The translations under genes and the position numbers were made by a program. Below the pieces are notes generated by a model. That model ran no database searches and had not been told where the DNA came from. It saw only the letters and a list, made by a program, of their open reading frames with translations. From Cristatella mucedo (taxonomy: Eukaryota > Bryozoa > Phylactolaemata > Cristatellidae): a stretch of 64,000 nucleotides of DNA. Positions within the stretch are counted from its first letter, which is position 1; each line of letters starts with the position of its first letter. Of this stretch, positions 50,189 through 63,019 are shown one piece after another. The DNA is taken from NCBI GenBank assembly GCA_009760855.2, contig WPIO01000014.1, positions 2,411,501 to 2,475,500 of the forward strand. Reading direction: 5' to 3'.

Positions 50189-50388
50189 AGGCTGCGAGTC
50201 AGCGCATCAACACCGTAGGCCAGCGACTAAACCTGGAAGCAGAGGCATCAATGATGCTGTCACGCCAGAATGCGGGCTGAGAGAGCAAGAAGCTCTTCGT
50301 GGACAAGAAGCCTTACACAGTACTTACACAGGGCAGTCGGCCTGGCCTTTAGGCTGCCAAGGATGCTACTGTGAATACAAGTGAAGTT

Positions 50389-50525
50389 TAGCTGATTCAA
50401 CAGCTTTATTTACATAGCGATATGGGAGCCTTAGTGCCCATCTCTCCCCCTTGCAGTTGGCAATACATCATTGCCTACCTGTTATAGTAGAGCGCAAGCA
50501 TCTTAACCCTAGGCGACTAGACTCA
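50389..50525 (-). repeat. SINE-2, diverged
   Basis: The tail 'AAATAAAGCTGTTGAATCAG' is on the minus strand. The head is degraded. Confidence 0.6.
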
Positions 50526-50919
50526 GGGGCGAATGCATTGGCATTCATCGAATGAAAACCATATGGCTCTTCGCATCTCCCACCATCTAGGTACCAGTCC
50601 CTGCACTATAGTCTCGTTATAGCATACCTGCTTCATGATCTGGCAACTTTCCTAGGAAAAATACGATGACACCCCTCATATAAAGAAGAAGCTGTTTACT
50701 TGAAGTTAGATGAATAAGAACAGAAAAGCATCAGTGGTCGCAGCTGGATCGAGTAGCTCTTTGACCTTGCGTCAGAGAGGTAGGCTTCACAAAGGTCTAG
50801 TTGTGTGTCCCCTTTGGTAAATGAGCAAAAGTGGCTCCTGGTTGATCGGTAGATATAAACCACGATACTTATTCTGACCAACACGGGCAATCATAGCTTA
50901 GCTCAAGAAAGCTTGAAGC

Positions 50920-51040
50920 CCTGGTTTGCCTAAGGGGTTAAGGTGCTCGCCTTTGACAACCGAGGTTGTGGTTTTGAGCCCTTCGGCACACGTTAAGCAA
51001 CTAGATAGAGATTAATCTTCGTAGGGTACTATGCAAATGA
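50920..51040 (+). repeat. SINE-1
   Basis: A-box 'TTTGCCTAAGGGGTTAAGG', B-box-like 'GGTTTTGAGCCC', then 'AGAGATTAATCTTCGTAGGG' tail. A short CA repeat follows at 51055-51078. Confidence 0.75.
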
Positions 51041-51104
51041 ACACGTGCATGCGCGCACACACACATACACACACACAAATTAAACCGAAGCAAGAGTTTT
51101 TTGC

Positions 51105-51345
51105 TCTATGGTTCTAGACAGTAGAACACAAACTTCTTGCTAACACATCTTCACCATTGACAGGGAACTTCCCTTCGAGCCATCCTATGCTACTACTTCT
51201 GTGCTACTCACTTCCTTGAATTCCTCCTTATCCTCATATGCCTCTCATTTTTCTTGGTTACACGAGACGAAGTCTGTTAGCTACCACATAAAAACGCCCC
51301 TTGACCTTTGACTGTAATATACATGACTCTCCCGTGTAAAACTAT
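51105..51345 (+). repeat. LINE B 3' fragment
   Basis: Shares 'GCTACTACTTCTGTGCTACT', 'GAGACGAAGTCTGTTAGCTA' and 'CATGACTCTCCCGTGTAA' with the 3' parts of the LINE B copies at 45160 and 56290-56445. Confidence 0.7.
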
Positions 51346-52312
51346 TTAGTCATGACTTTGTGAATTTACATGGGGAGATATGCATACATGTATACATGAT
51401 GTCCGGCGATTGCCGTGCCAAAATGATAATTTCATAGTGAGCGTCAAAAATTTAATAGCAAACGCCAGTATGCTAATTATGTAGCAGCTATTGTGTTTAC
51501 GAAACTCAGCTATGTAATAATAAAAACGGGGGACTAGCTTTCGAGACCAGTAAGAAGCTACCACAACGATTTTGTTGGCAACCGACACAAGCATGTGGAA
51601 AGGCCTTGTGGCTGATAAATATACGCCTCCTGTCAGTGGATTCTGTTGGTGGATTACCTAGATCTTATGTGTGACCCATATACAGCTTCCCATACATCCG
51701 ATTAGAACGATGAGTAGGGTGGTCACAATCTACTGCAAGTGCTAACAATGCATGCATTCAAGCATGCAAGCTTCTCATTGCAGCCACACTTAGCATTGCA
51801 ATAATGCAGTGCTGTCTGAAGACTAGATAGTTCACACGAAGACTCGGTTTCAAAGATATTTGCTGAGGTTCAAGTGACAAACCAGGGATAGAGTAAATAC
51901 CTAAAGAAAATGTTCACGAGATGTTAACAAAAGAGAACCAGCCAAACTGCTGTCAGAAACACGAAGATAGAAGCAAGTCTTTCGGCATCCTCATTTGCTA
52001 AATCGATAAGGCAGCACGGTGCAGCTGCAGAGCAGCACGTGATTACATAACGGCACTCCATTGTTGGGTTCCACTAGGGCCACGAGACCAATTTCTTTTT
52101 AGGATCAGCAAGGGTGCTCTAACACATAAAGCAGAAAATTCGCAGAACCATCTAGCAAATAAAAAATTAACCCAATGAAACACGTGTGCCGTCGAATTGT
52201 TTTGTGTAGATCCAAATAAAGCAGCAAAACATGGTCGAGGTACCTAAATGAAGGTACATGCATTAACAGCTCCACTGGTTGATCTGGATTCTTAGAAACT
52301 ACCAATACGTAC
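51346..52312. other. No gene recognised
   Basis: If the LPCAT exon at 52313 belongs to a whole gene, its downstream exons should lie here on the minus strand. I found possible acceptors but no sequence that clearly matches LPCAT exons 8-9. Confidence 0.35.
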
Positions 52313-52450
52313 CGTGCCATGACTGCTTGCACGTTTCTGGCAAAGAGATTGGCGTCTGCACACTCTGTCTCTGACGGATAGTACACTGGAAGGAACTCAA
52401 TCTCCATTCTCGTGTTTGGCATGCACATCATCAGTATGATAATTGAGAAC
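52313..52450 (-). CDS. LPCAT: LPCAT-like exon 7, third paralogue (partial gene)
   Basis: A single exon homologous to exon 7 of the two complete LPCAT genes. It has the same length (138 nt), the same entry and exit phase, an AG acceptor at 52451-52452 after a T-rich tract, and a GTACGT donor. It encodes a hydrophobic start (IIILMMCMP) followed by 'TRMEIEFLPVYYPSETE' and 'ADANLFARNVQAVMAR'. The other copies have '[15 protein letters not shown]' and 'AENVRQLMSK'. It is clearly diverged but has no stop. I could not find the neighbouring exons with confidence, so it may be an exon of a gene with long introns or an orphan left by an older duplication. Confidence 0.72.
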
Positions 52451-54997
52451 CTAAAAACAATGCATGCAAGCTGGATCTGTGAGGTTGCATGTGTACGACC
52501 AAAACTAATAACACAAACAGGCTAGACAGGGTAAGAAAACAATTTATAATTTGCAATGAACAGACCACAACGATAATTCAGTGAGCTAACTTTAAAAAAG
52601 CAGGCACATAATGTAACATGCCTCACTACCTTGCTTGAAGGCCCACGTGAGTGAACCGCTCTAGGCTGTCTATCGAAGTGCAGATGTAATACAGTCATTC
52701 TATTACTCAACTGTGAGCCAAACTATATCTCCAATAAGACCAGCAATAAAGCTCGCACCTGCTGCTACAGATATAACAATTAGACTTGCGAAGTGGTAAG
52801 GATCTTACTGCAAGAAATAAAGTGCTGCACTTTGGCTGGGTTGTTCCTGCCGGACCAGATACAATGCCAGCGACCTGTTCTTACCAGCCACGACCTGATG
52901 CCTAAGCCTTAACAAAGTGAGAGCAGAATATTAAAAGCATCTTATCAATAACAAGTAATGCTATACTAGATGCTCTTTTTTCCTAGCTTCTAGTAGGCAT
53001 TCCTTGGTTCATTAGACGTTTCACTCACTAGGGCTCAAGCTACACAAGATCTAATAAGTCATTGATCGGCATGGATAGCAATGTTGATGCTTCAAGCAAT
53101 GGCCCTTAGTTCTTGAGACGGCACTACATATTTACTTGAGATTTCAGCCGAGTCGTTGAAATTGTTTGGTTCATAAATTGATTGGTTCACAGATTGGCCT
53201 AATCAAGCTGCTAGCAGCTGTGCCTTCTTGTACTTTCGTTAGCTAATGTGGAGTACGAATCACCCTTCACTACAGGTCCATTTGTTGCGCCGTCCACACA
53301 GGCAAACGCCCTAATATCTGCTGTTCACTGACCACTTTCTCATTTCACACGTTCAATGTGCACTCGCGTTTGACTTTATTCCACGCAAGACTTCTAGCAT
53401 TTCATATTTGTTCATGCTAGCAGTTATGGTGGATGCCCTTGACAAGTACTCAAGAAAGATGTTCTGTTACGTGATCGTTGTTGCTGCACCATAAGCATGC
53501 TATTTTAGTGCAATCTAGCTTGCTTTCTTGATGAGCATTGCAGCAGCGTGTTAGCTACACTGACTAATCTCATTTAATAACACTAATCTTACCTCACTGC
53601 ATGAATAATTTCTTACTAACCACCTTTAGAAATGTTACCAATGCTACTTAATTCCTAAAAAGAAGCAAACTTTTGTGTTTTTAGTATATGTACCACAGAG
53701 TAGGGCATTTACCTGTATTCAGATTGTAAGTTCATACGTTGTGTGTTTAATCGTTTTGCATGCATCAGTAAGCTAAATTGGCATGCTTTCGTGCATGCTT
53801 TCCCGCGTGCACATTCACGTTTCCAAAAGCCTTCAAATCTGTGGCAATATGACGCTATTTACGTTTATTGATTGTAGCATGCTTGGATGGGTGCTAATTG
53901 GAAGGTGGTTGGGTTGCTCAAACAGAAAGGTTCATGAATCTATATGCCACTTGACATGCTGAACACCTTCGGATTAACTCTCTCTTGCACCAAATTGACA
54001 GATATATCAGTGTTCTCGTGTTTAACATTCAATTTCAGACTACATTTCATATAGCAGCAATCATGCATGAACGACAGCAGCAGACAATAAGATCGATGAC
54101 AAAAATAGCCAAGGGGTAGATCAAGGATTCCACCAGCTGAGCAAACTGCTATATTACGTTGAGATTATTTCTCTGTCGAACTGCGTCTCACGAAAAGCTA
54201 ATTTCATGCCTCACGCGGATCCCCCTCAAATAAAAATCAACGGCGCTCCGCAAGTTCGGAACTTCTAGTGACTTTGCAGCAATACAAATTTTCCGATTAA
54301 CCGAAATTTCCACAGGCTCATTAGTAGTACTGGAAATCGGGGTGATCAAGCCTTCATAGATTCCCTCTTTTGATGCTTAGGGCTCTCATGCAATTGATGT
54401 ACTAAATAAAGATTGTGCTCTTTTTTCACACCCCACCACCGACTATACAGCTGGAGCCATTCAGCTTCGGTAAGAGATATACTAAATACCAACGGTATCC
54501 TTCCTTTCCTAGCTGTCCAAGGACAAGCTTATCATCCCAGCACGTAGCATTAGTGCTAAGAAGTGTGCTTAGTCAGAAAGTAGTGATCCGCAATCGATCT
54601 AGCATGAATAAAGCTGCTGTCGGTGGCTGATAAGGATGTGGATCGGGCTGGAACTCCGATTGGGATGCCACTGCTATCTATTATATCCATAGCTGAAGTT
54701 GCATGCTGCCGGTCTTACTACCCCTCTCGGAGTACAAAGATGACAACCTTCAATACAGCACTATATGAGTAACCTAAATTAATTAACAGCGAGCAAAGTA
54801 ACCAATGAGAGCAAGTGCAATCAATAAAAGGCAGACTAATTGTCAGCACTCCTCAATCTATGCAGCACACAATCCATATAGTGCAGATGCAATCTCACAA
54901 ATCAATCAATATTCAACATGCTTCGTGATGCAGACTGCGCACAATAGCAGTATGCTCGAAGGACATGCATGCTTCCAGAGATACTAATAAATAAATA
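52451..54997. other. No gene recognised
   Basis: This would be the upstream intronic region of the third LPCAT copy. On the minus strand near 52790-52720 a hydrophobic frame of about 30 codons is present, but no sound splice site supports it. I see nothing else. Confidence 0.35.
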
Positions 54998-55165
54998 CCA
55001 GCTGATTTAACAGCCTCTTTTGTATGGAGGCAGACGAGCCTTTACGGCTATCACCACAGCTTGCAGCAGCGATAAAGAATCACCCACTGCAGGATTCGAA
55101 CCCACGATCTTGGGACCAAACGTGAAAAGCAACCATCTTACCTAGTGTGCCACTAGTGCTCACCT
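54998..55165 (-). repeat. SINE-2
   Basis: Minus strand: B-box 'GGGTTCGAATCCTGCAGTGG' and the body 'GGTGATAGCCGTAAAGGCTC', then the tail 'GAGGCTGTTAAATCAGCTGG'. Confidence 0.78.
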
Positions 55166-55479
55166 AAATTAGTGCTACAAAACCCTTAAGACCAATAAGG
55201 CAGTGCTGTCCAAATATGCATCTGAAGAGGATTCAACGGAGCATGTTTTGAAATTATCGTGGCCATTGCTTCACTAGGTTGACTTGGAATTGTACAGTCA
55301 AACAAAGTTTGAGTCTGCTATACTTTTCTGTTACCTACACGATGCTCTGAAAAAAATGTTGAAGACAGGCTTAATGGCATGGAGTTTGTTGATTAGCAAA
55401 AGGAAGGGCATGATGTACTGGATATTTGGTTTCATGACCTAAGGTTGAGTTTATGGAAGGTCCCCACAATGCTGCCTGA

Positions 55480-55670
55480 CTAAAGTGACTTTTCCCAGCA
55501 TGACAAAGATCATAAAGAACAGGGTAAAGATGGTTCACTACTTTTTTACATAAAGAACATAAAGAACAAGAAGGATTTGGCATCGAGCAATTTGGAGTGG
55601 CCTAGTCAAAATCTCCGGATCTCAACCATATCGAACACTTATGAATAGATTGGGACTGAAATTGTGGGTA
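55480..55670 (+). pseudogene. Tc1/mariner-like transposase fragment
   Basis: The plus strand reads 'SPDLNHIEHL' followed by a stop and 'IDWD', matching the third catalytic region (PDLNPIEHLW) of Tc1 transposases. Upstream, 'HDKDHKEQGK' fits the second Asp region (QDNDPKHT). Stops show that it is inactive. Confidence 0.65.
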
Positions 55671-55744
55671 AAAATGGGGTGCAATGTGTACATAGACTCA
55701 CTTGATTGAACTGGCATGATGTTTGATGATAAACAATGACTCTC

Positions 55745-56445
55745 TCAACAATGCTAACCAGGGCAGGGACTATGCTAGTTTTTCTAGATCTCTCAGCAGC
55801 ATTTGATACAAATGACCACGTGACCATTCTGGAATGCCTCTCGACATACCTAGGTATCAAGGCCACAGTGCTTCACAGAGTTAGGTCCTACCTCTGTGAG
55901 AGATGTCAAGAGTGTATATGTAAATGGCTGTTAGCCGTCTGGGAAGCTTTTAAGTATGAGGTAACCTCAGTGTTCGGACTCAGGCAGCTTTTTTCACTAT
56001 CTATAACCCTCAAGTCAATAACAATAATAAAGATAACACAGAGCAAAACTCTTACGCTGACCCACAAGGCCCGCCACGGCTTGGCACTATCGTACCTAGC
56101 TGAACTGCTGCATCAGTTTCAGTCTGTTCACCCTTAGGTCCTGTGTGGACAATAAATTAGCTGTTCCATTCCTCGGCTAAAAGACCGTTGGTGACAGAAG
56201 CTTTAGCTCAGCAGGTCCTAGACTGTGGAACTCGCTTCCACAATTCTTACGAAACGACAACTACTCTCCTACTGCCGACTATGGCTCATCCTGTTCAGCA
56301 GTCCTGAGCTGCTACTTCCATGCTACTCACTACCTCAACTGCTCTCCTGACTCTGCTATGCTTCCACTTTCTCTTTGTAGCGTGAGAAGAAGTCTGTTGG
56401 CTACCGAATGCGTACCGAAAGCCCCTTTGGCTGTGAGTGCGCTAT
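55745..56445 (+). repeat. LINE B fragment, host of a LINE A insertion
   Basis: Encodes 'MLVFLDLSAAFDTNDHVTI' and, after an internal deletion, C-terminal sequence (YLAELL..., 'LWNS'-type nucleotides near 56225) and 3' sequence up to 56445. The element resumes at about 57808 ('CTCTCCTGCGTAACACCC') after the LINE A insertion. Confidence 0.75.
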
Positions 56446-57807
56446 ACCATCGATCAGCTTTTGATACTATCGATCACAAAGTTCTTCTAGAGCGCCTCTC
56501 ATCTCGCCTGGGCGTCACTGGCACTGCTCTGCAATGGTTCAGGTTCTATCTCAGTGGGAGACTCCAGAATATTGACGTGAATGGACAAAGATCATCTGAA
56601 GTACTTCTGAAATATGGAGTACCTCAGGGCTCAGTGCTAGGCCCGGTTCTTTTCACGGTTTGTACTCTGCCTCTTGCTGATGTGATTGCCAAGCACAATC
56701 TAGGCTTTCACTTCTATGCAGATGACGCTCAGTTGTACCTTTGCTTTGATCCCTCCCAACCGTCGAGCACCTCAAACTCTCTCAACTCACTTGCTGCATG
56801 CATTGATGACATCCGCACATGGATGGCAGCAAATTTTCTCAAACTAAACGATGATAAAACTAACTTACTAGTTATGGGAAAACCCAGTGTGATTCGGAGA
56901 TTGGAAAGGCTGACTCTCAAAATTGGCTCTGCCAGCATATCTCCAGTTGAATCAGCTCGAAATCTAGGTGTCATATTCCAAAGCGACCTCTCGTTAGACG
57001 ACCATATCAGCTCCACAGTCAAATCTGCCTATTTTCAGCTTCACAACATTGCTAAAACTCGGGCTTTGTTTAGATAAGGATACCGCGTTCAAGTTGGTCC
57101 TTGCATTCGTGACATCCCGTCTCGACTTCTGCAACTCACTGCTTACTGGCCTACCAGCATGTGCGATCAGGCGATTGCAGCTGGTGCAAAACTCTGCAGC
57201 TAGGCTTGTCTGTCGTGAGCTAGCCGTTGCCACATTACTCCACTTCTCGCCGACCTGCACTGGCTGCCAGTCAAGCAACGGATTGACTTCAAGGTTTTGT
57301 CGCTCACTTTTAGGTCACTTCATTCTTTCGCTCCAGCCTATCTCTCAGATATACTACCCCATCAGGCCAAGCATCGTACCACCCGCTTTTCGGAACCCAA
57401 CAGTCTACAAATGCCTTGTACAAACCTCAAATCCTTTGGAGACCTTGCATTTAGTTCGTATGCTCCCAAAGCCTGGAACTCCCTCCCGACCTGCGTCAGA
57501 ACATCCCCTGACCTGACCACATCTAAAAGAACTTAAAACACACCTATTTAGGACAGCATATAGTGAGTCCCTGTGATTCGTCCTTCGTGTGCTTATGCAT
57601 GCTGACACTGCATGCTGCCACTAACCACATTTGCATGCTGACCCTGTGCATGTCACCCCTAACCATATTATTCATTGTGTCTGTTTTTCAAGCATGATTT
57701 TACTTACCATTCAATTGCATTTCCCTTTGCAGCAAATGTAAAGCGCCTAGAAAGAGATTAAGTTATCTGAGGGCGCTTTATCAAGTGTATTATTATTATT
57801 ATACAAA
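56446..57807 (+). mobile_element. LINE A (CR1/L2), best preserved copy, 5'-truncated
   Basis: The frame 56358-57077 carries the RT core: '[19 protein letters not shown]', 'ALQWFRFYLSGRLQ', 'YGVPQGSVLGPVLFTV' and 'FYADDAQLYLC' (the YADD box has the catalytic Asp pair). It continues with '[19 protein letters not shown]' and '[19 protein letters not shown]', then a frameshift into the C-terminal frames (57049-57536). The 3' end has the conserved block and an (ATT)n tail. TATAC is found on both sides (in 'GCGCTATACCATC' and 'TTATTATACAAAAC'), which fits a target duplication. It is not complete enough to be active. Confidence 0.88.
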
Positions 57808-57874
57808 ACTCTCCTGCGTAACACCCAAATGGTCTTTATGACTTTGTGGAGTAACAGACGGAGATACATTACAT

Positions 57875-57955
57875 TACATTACTTGATAAAGCACCCTCAG
57901 AAAACTCAATCTCTTTCTAGGTGCTTTACATTTGCTGCAAAGGAAACACGAGATC
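57875..57955 (-). repeat. LINE A 3' stub
   Basis: Minus strand 'AAGCACCTAGAAAGAGATTG' then 'TGAGGGTGCTTTATCAAG' and an ATTACATTAC-like tail. Confidence 0.7.
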
Positions 57956-57984
57956 GACAGGTTAGTTGTAGTCAATGTCATCTC

Positions 57985-59035
<1,051 letters not shown>

Positions 59036-60102
59036 TCGATTTACGACGTCTATATCGGCAGTTTTCAAACCTGTGTCTTCCCACCCTCATGGATTCCTAA
59101 TAACAGCATAAAGGTAATGTTGTTAGTTTGAATGTGCTTGCAGAAAAGGACGCTTGAAAAAGACTCTCAACTCTGCCAACTCCCACCGAATGGCACTTGC
59201 CAATGCAGAGATCTTTTTTCAGGTGACCAGAAAAAGATGGAGCTTAGGCTAAGTGAAGCGAGCTTGTTTTTATGTTGTTAAGTCACAGGGCACAGGCATG
59301 TCATGCAGAGTTCTCCTATAGTAAATAATTTACTTCCAGTCCAATGTGTGGTGTATTACTTGCATAAAGGCATAGGAATTGCAATGAATGTAATACACTG
59401 TACTGTATATCAAACCGTCGACATGCTAAATAAGCCTAATAGTGACAGTGCTAGAGATTATTGGTGGTTCTGAGTTAAAATATCACTAGAGCTCACTGCC
59501 GGTGGATTCGCTTCGTTGAGTCATAGTAGAATTACAATGACACTCCGGAAGTAATTGTCGCCATCTTACCACGTGACAGAGGGAAGGACGGATTCGCTTT
59601 AATTAGTAGAGATCACGAGCCAGCTGTGTCATAATCTATGGCTTAGAAATAAAAAAAGACATCTGAAGGGATGGTTAGTCCGAACATCATAGCTGATGTA
59701 TAAGCCCTCTGTAGCCGTGGAATATACAGATATACGTTAATTACATAGACTTGTTATTAAGATATAGGCATTCTTGATTGACACCATATTGTCGGAAAAC
59801 CTGAAAGTATCAGTATGGCTCCTACAACTCAGTAGTCGTGTTTCAAGGTGCTATTTTCATCATTGTCGGTCACATATACAAGGAGTACAGCACTGCTACA
59901 CTAGCAGAGTGTCTATGGCAAAGAACTTGAGGACATTCGTTTCACAGTGCAGATCTATGAGCGGAAGGATTCGTGTGCAGAATGATGGCAAACGAAGATA
60001 AGTAACAACCATTAAGTGACGACCAAGAATCAACATATCACGTACATTACACCAGCGTAATTTTTACTAATCCTACTACCGATAAAGTTAAACTTGAATT
60101 TT
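59036..60102. other. No gene recognised
   Basis: AT-rich sequence with short frames only (for example 59774-60001). I see no domain or repeat. Confidence 0.4.
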
Positions 60103-60268
60103 AGCTGATGTTATAACTGCCTCGTTTATATAGCGATAGAACAGCCTTAACGGCTATCACCACTGCTTGCAGTGGGCACTAAAGGATCGCCCACTGCAGA
60201 ACTCGAACTCATGGCCTGGGTCATGAAGAGCAAGCACCCCTTGCCTGGGCTAAGAGTGTAAAACAACC
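60103..60268 (-). repeat. SINE-2
   Basis: Minus strand: 'GAGTTCGAGTTCTGCAGTGG' around the B-box, the body 'GGTGATAGCCGTTAAGGCTG', and the tail 'GAGGCAGTTATAACATCAGC'. Confidence 0.75.
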
Positions 60269-61749
60269 ACGGTACTGCCGGTTGGGAGGCATTTTGTTGT
60301 GAGGGAAATCTAGCACCAACAGTTGCTATTGCTTCTGGTTACTGCTTCCACCAGGCTCAGCCATGGACTAGAAACTCGTAGCTCCATCTTTCAGCGCTCT
60401 TAGCTAGGAAGGCCCAAGTAATGGTGATGCACTGGGCAAACTACGGATAACGTAAGACAATAGTCTGTGAAGAGTAGGTCCGAGAGTAAAGAGGCGACCA
60501 GCTGCTCAACACAGCAGCCAAAGCCTCTCCCTACCACAGCACCACTGTGGAAATGCTTGCCCCTCCCCCATAGAGCCAGCAAACCAGTTCTGACTCGAAT
60601 ACATTGACCAAATGGGAGGGACCTAGCGAGATGCCGACTATTGAGCACTGTGATCGATAGCCTCAAGGACAGCCGGACAAACAGGTGCATAAGCAGAGAG
60701 GCAGCATATACTCACAGGCTGGGTCCGGCACCCATCCACGTCACCCAGTCCTACAAGAACCATCAACCGAACTGTCGACAACATGCAAAAGCATCGCACG
60801 AGGTCAGCTCCGAGAATACAGTGGCCACTCGCACATACAGGAATGCGAGCACATGCAGAAATGTGGGCGCTCACTGTGCATTCTCTAATCAATCGACTGG
60901 CTGTAATCACTGAGTTTCACCTACTTTCAGCATATCGCATGAGCTCCTTGTTCACAGCAAAAAAAGGCATGAATTCGGATCTGATATGACTGCATTTTTT
61001 GCATACCATAGAACGAATGATGTGCAGCTGTCCCTGACGGCAAAGATCAATCACCAGAATTTTGGTGGCAACCCTGTGAAAGGAAGTCGGCTAACTAACG
61101 ACGGCCTCCGGTTTACAAAATTCCTCAATATTTTGCAGCGCTTAATGTGCAGGTAGTCTCCAATAGCAAGCTGTTTCTTTGGGTTATTTTTAGCAATAGT
61201 GCCAATACTAAGATATTTGAATTAATTTCCCAAATGGAAGTTGCAAGGTTTGCAGGCAATATCCTTTAGAAGCAATGAGTCCTATACGGCTAGGCCGACG
61301 GATGCTTTGGCCACAGACGATTTTGTCAAGCATTCAGAACCACGGTCCTTTTTTTTTATTAATACCAGAGAGCTCTCTTCCAGATGGCTGGGGCTCGGGG
61401 AAAGCCAATCATAAGAAGCTGGCATTTAAAAGCACACACGACAAAGTTTTGAAGTATACCCAGCCGCAAATAAATCGCAGTAAGGAGGCAGCTGCTGTGG
61501 CAGCAAATTGTTTGGGTGATAATGAGGATTTTCTACAATGCCAGACACACTGAAGTTGAGCACAGCATGCGAAATATTTATAGACTGCCCACAAACAAAC
61601 ACGTACGGTGCTGGTATATATGCGCTTAGTTTGACATAGGTTCTACCACGAATCTCTCTGACCTCCATGATCTGCCCAGGCATTGGTGCCACAAGCTTTT
61701 GTTTTGTCTCTTCTATAGTAGCACATCACAGAGCCTCAACTTTTATAGA
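60269..61749. other. No gene recognised; one open minus frame
   Basis: A minus frame at 61426-61692 (about 88 codons, with 'IMEVREIRGRTYVKLSAYI') looks protein-like but matches nothing I know. It has no clear splice structure. The rest has no recognisable content. Confidence 0.3.
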
Positions 61750-62345
61750 AAAGGTCTCCTACTGAAGTAGTCCGACCTGCCTCAGCAGCTTGTCAATATC
61801 GTCCTATCGACGTTTTATCGGGTGATCAGATCAGTCGACTGGCTTGGCGACTGTATCAGCACCACATGGGAATTCATCGAAAGAGTGCTTTACTAGTCTA
61901 GCACTGTACTTAGGCTTGCTATCTTGCTGCCAAATATACCGATTCCCCAAGCAGAGCATTCTTGCTTTTCACTTCAAATCACTTGACCACCTGAAGGTAA
62001 GTGTGCTTGTTCATAATACCTTAGCTACGGTGCTGAGCCCAAAAACCTTTTTCGGCAAATCAACTGAAAAATCATGCCGATTTTCTGCCAAATTTCACAG
62101 GAGATTGAAGGCAGTCATGCCGATATACTTCATCGTTCCTTTGGCGATCCTTTATTATGTGCTCTCCTTTACGAAATGCCGTGAGCTAACTTTCATCAGT
62201 CCATAAAACAGAATTCCAGTTGTCCTCTGTCCAGTGGGCGTGGGCCCATTGAGAGCTGTCTTCTTTATGACGACTGGAGGGCAGAGACTTGCATTTAGCA
62301 ACCCACTAGAAGGTGCTACGAACGTCTTTCTCTTTCTCAATATCG
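61750..62345 (-). pseudogene. Tc1/mariner-like transposase, decayed
   Basis: The minus strand reads 'WAHAHWTEDNWNSVLWTDES' (first catalytic Asp region, TDES), then in later frames 'WQQDSKPKYSARLVKHSF' (second Asp region) and 'PSQSTDL' (remnant of SPDLNP). Frameshifts and stops interrupt it. Terminal inverted repeats were not identified. Confidence 0.8.
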
Positions 62346-62346
62346 A

Positions 62347-63019
62347 TCACTGTGACATCATGAAAGTGCAAGGTATCGAAGTGGGACAATTCTGATCTGA
62401 GGTGCTACCACCTTGATGAGTCGGCCACCCCTGGTATCGGTCCTGCAGAGCCGACCAGATCCAGCTGTCTGGGCCATCGAACCAGTCCCAGTACATCTGC
62501 CAAGAAAATAGCAAACAAAGATTTTCCAATCCCAAGCCATCATCAAATCTCACGATTGCAATGGCATCGTCGATGCACCGATTTTGCTGCTGTGTTGTTG
62601 ATAGCTACAGAAACCCTGTATTCAATAGCTACAAACGGCCGATCCAGACGTATCGGTATTAGGTGGGCATAAGAGTTATCCTTGGGCCAAATAGCAGTGG
62701 GCAGAACAACCGAGCGGGTTAACATTATAAATTTTAGGAAACCCAGACGGACGTCACTACCTTTAAAAGCTATAAATACACCGGCTGCATGGTCTGACTT
62801 AAGCCTTTTTCGGACCTGTAAGTAGGACCTCGACAGCTGCCCAAGAGGATGCTCCGGGATAACTCCAGCCTGGTCAGAGCTCCCAGATGCTCCGAGGCTG
62901 TGGTATAAGCTCTGGCCAGCCCAAACACTGACAATCGAGGGGAGCGACAATTTGTTTTCGCCTAGCTTTACGTATATGAGTGCATTACGAATAGTAGTGA
63001 ATGAAAATGAATAGCTCAT
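62347..63019 (-). other. Open minus frames, unassigned (possible exons)
   Basis: A 158-codon frame (62543-63019) is followed by another (62347-62553). They have credible splice signals, a 'CCTACTTACAG' acceptor-like site inside the first and a 'TTTTCTTGGCAG' before 'MYWDWFDGPDSWIW' in the second. Protein-like stretches include 'AAGVFIAFKGSDVRL' and 'HLIPIRLDRPFVAIEYRV'. I recognise no family. The Tc1 relic directly downstream could have cut off the rest of the gene. Confidence 0.35.

Noticed and set aside
52709-52815. Hydrophobic minus frame that might be the exon before the third LPCAT exon
   Set aside because: It does not resemble the LPCAT micro-exon (35 nt with [11 protein letters not shown]) and its acceptor would place a stop in frame.
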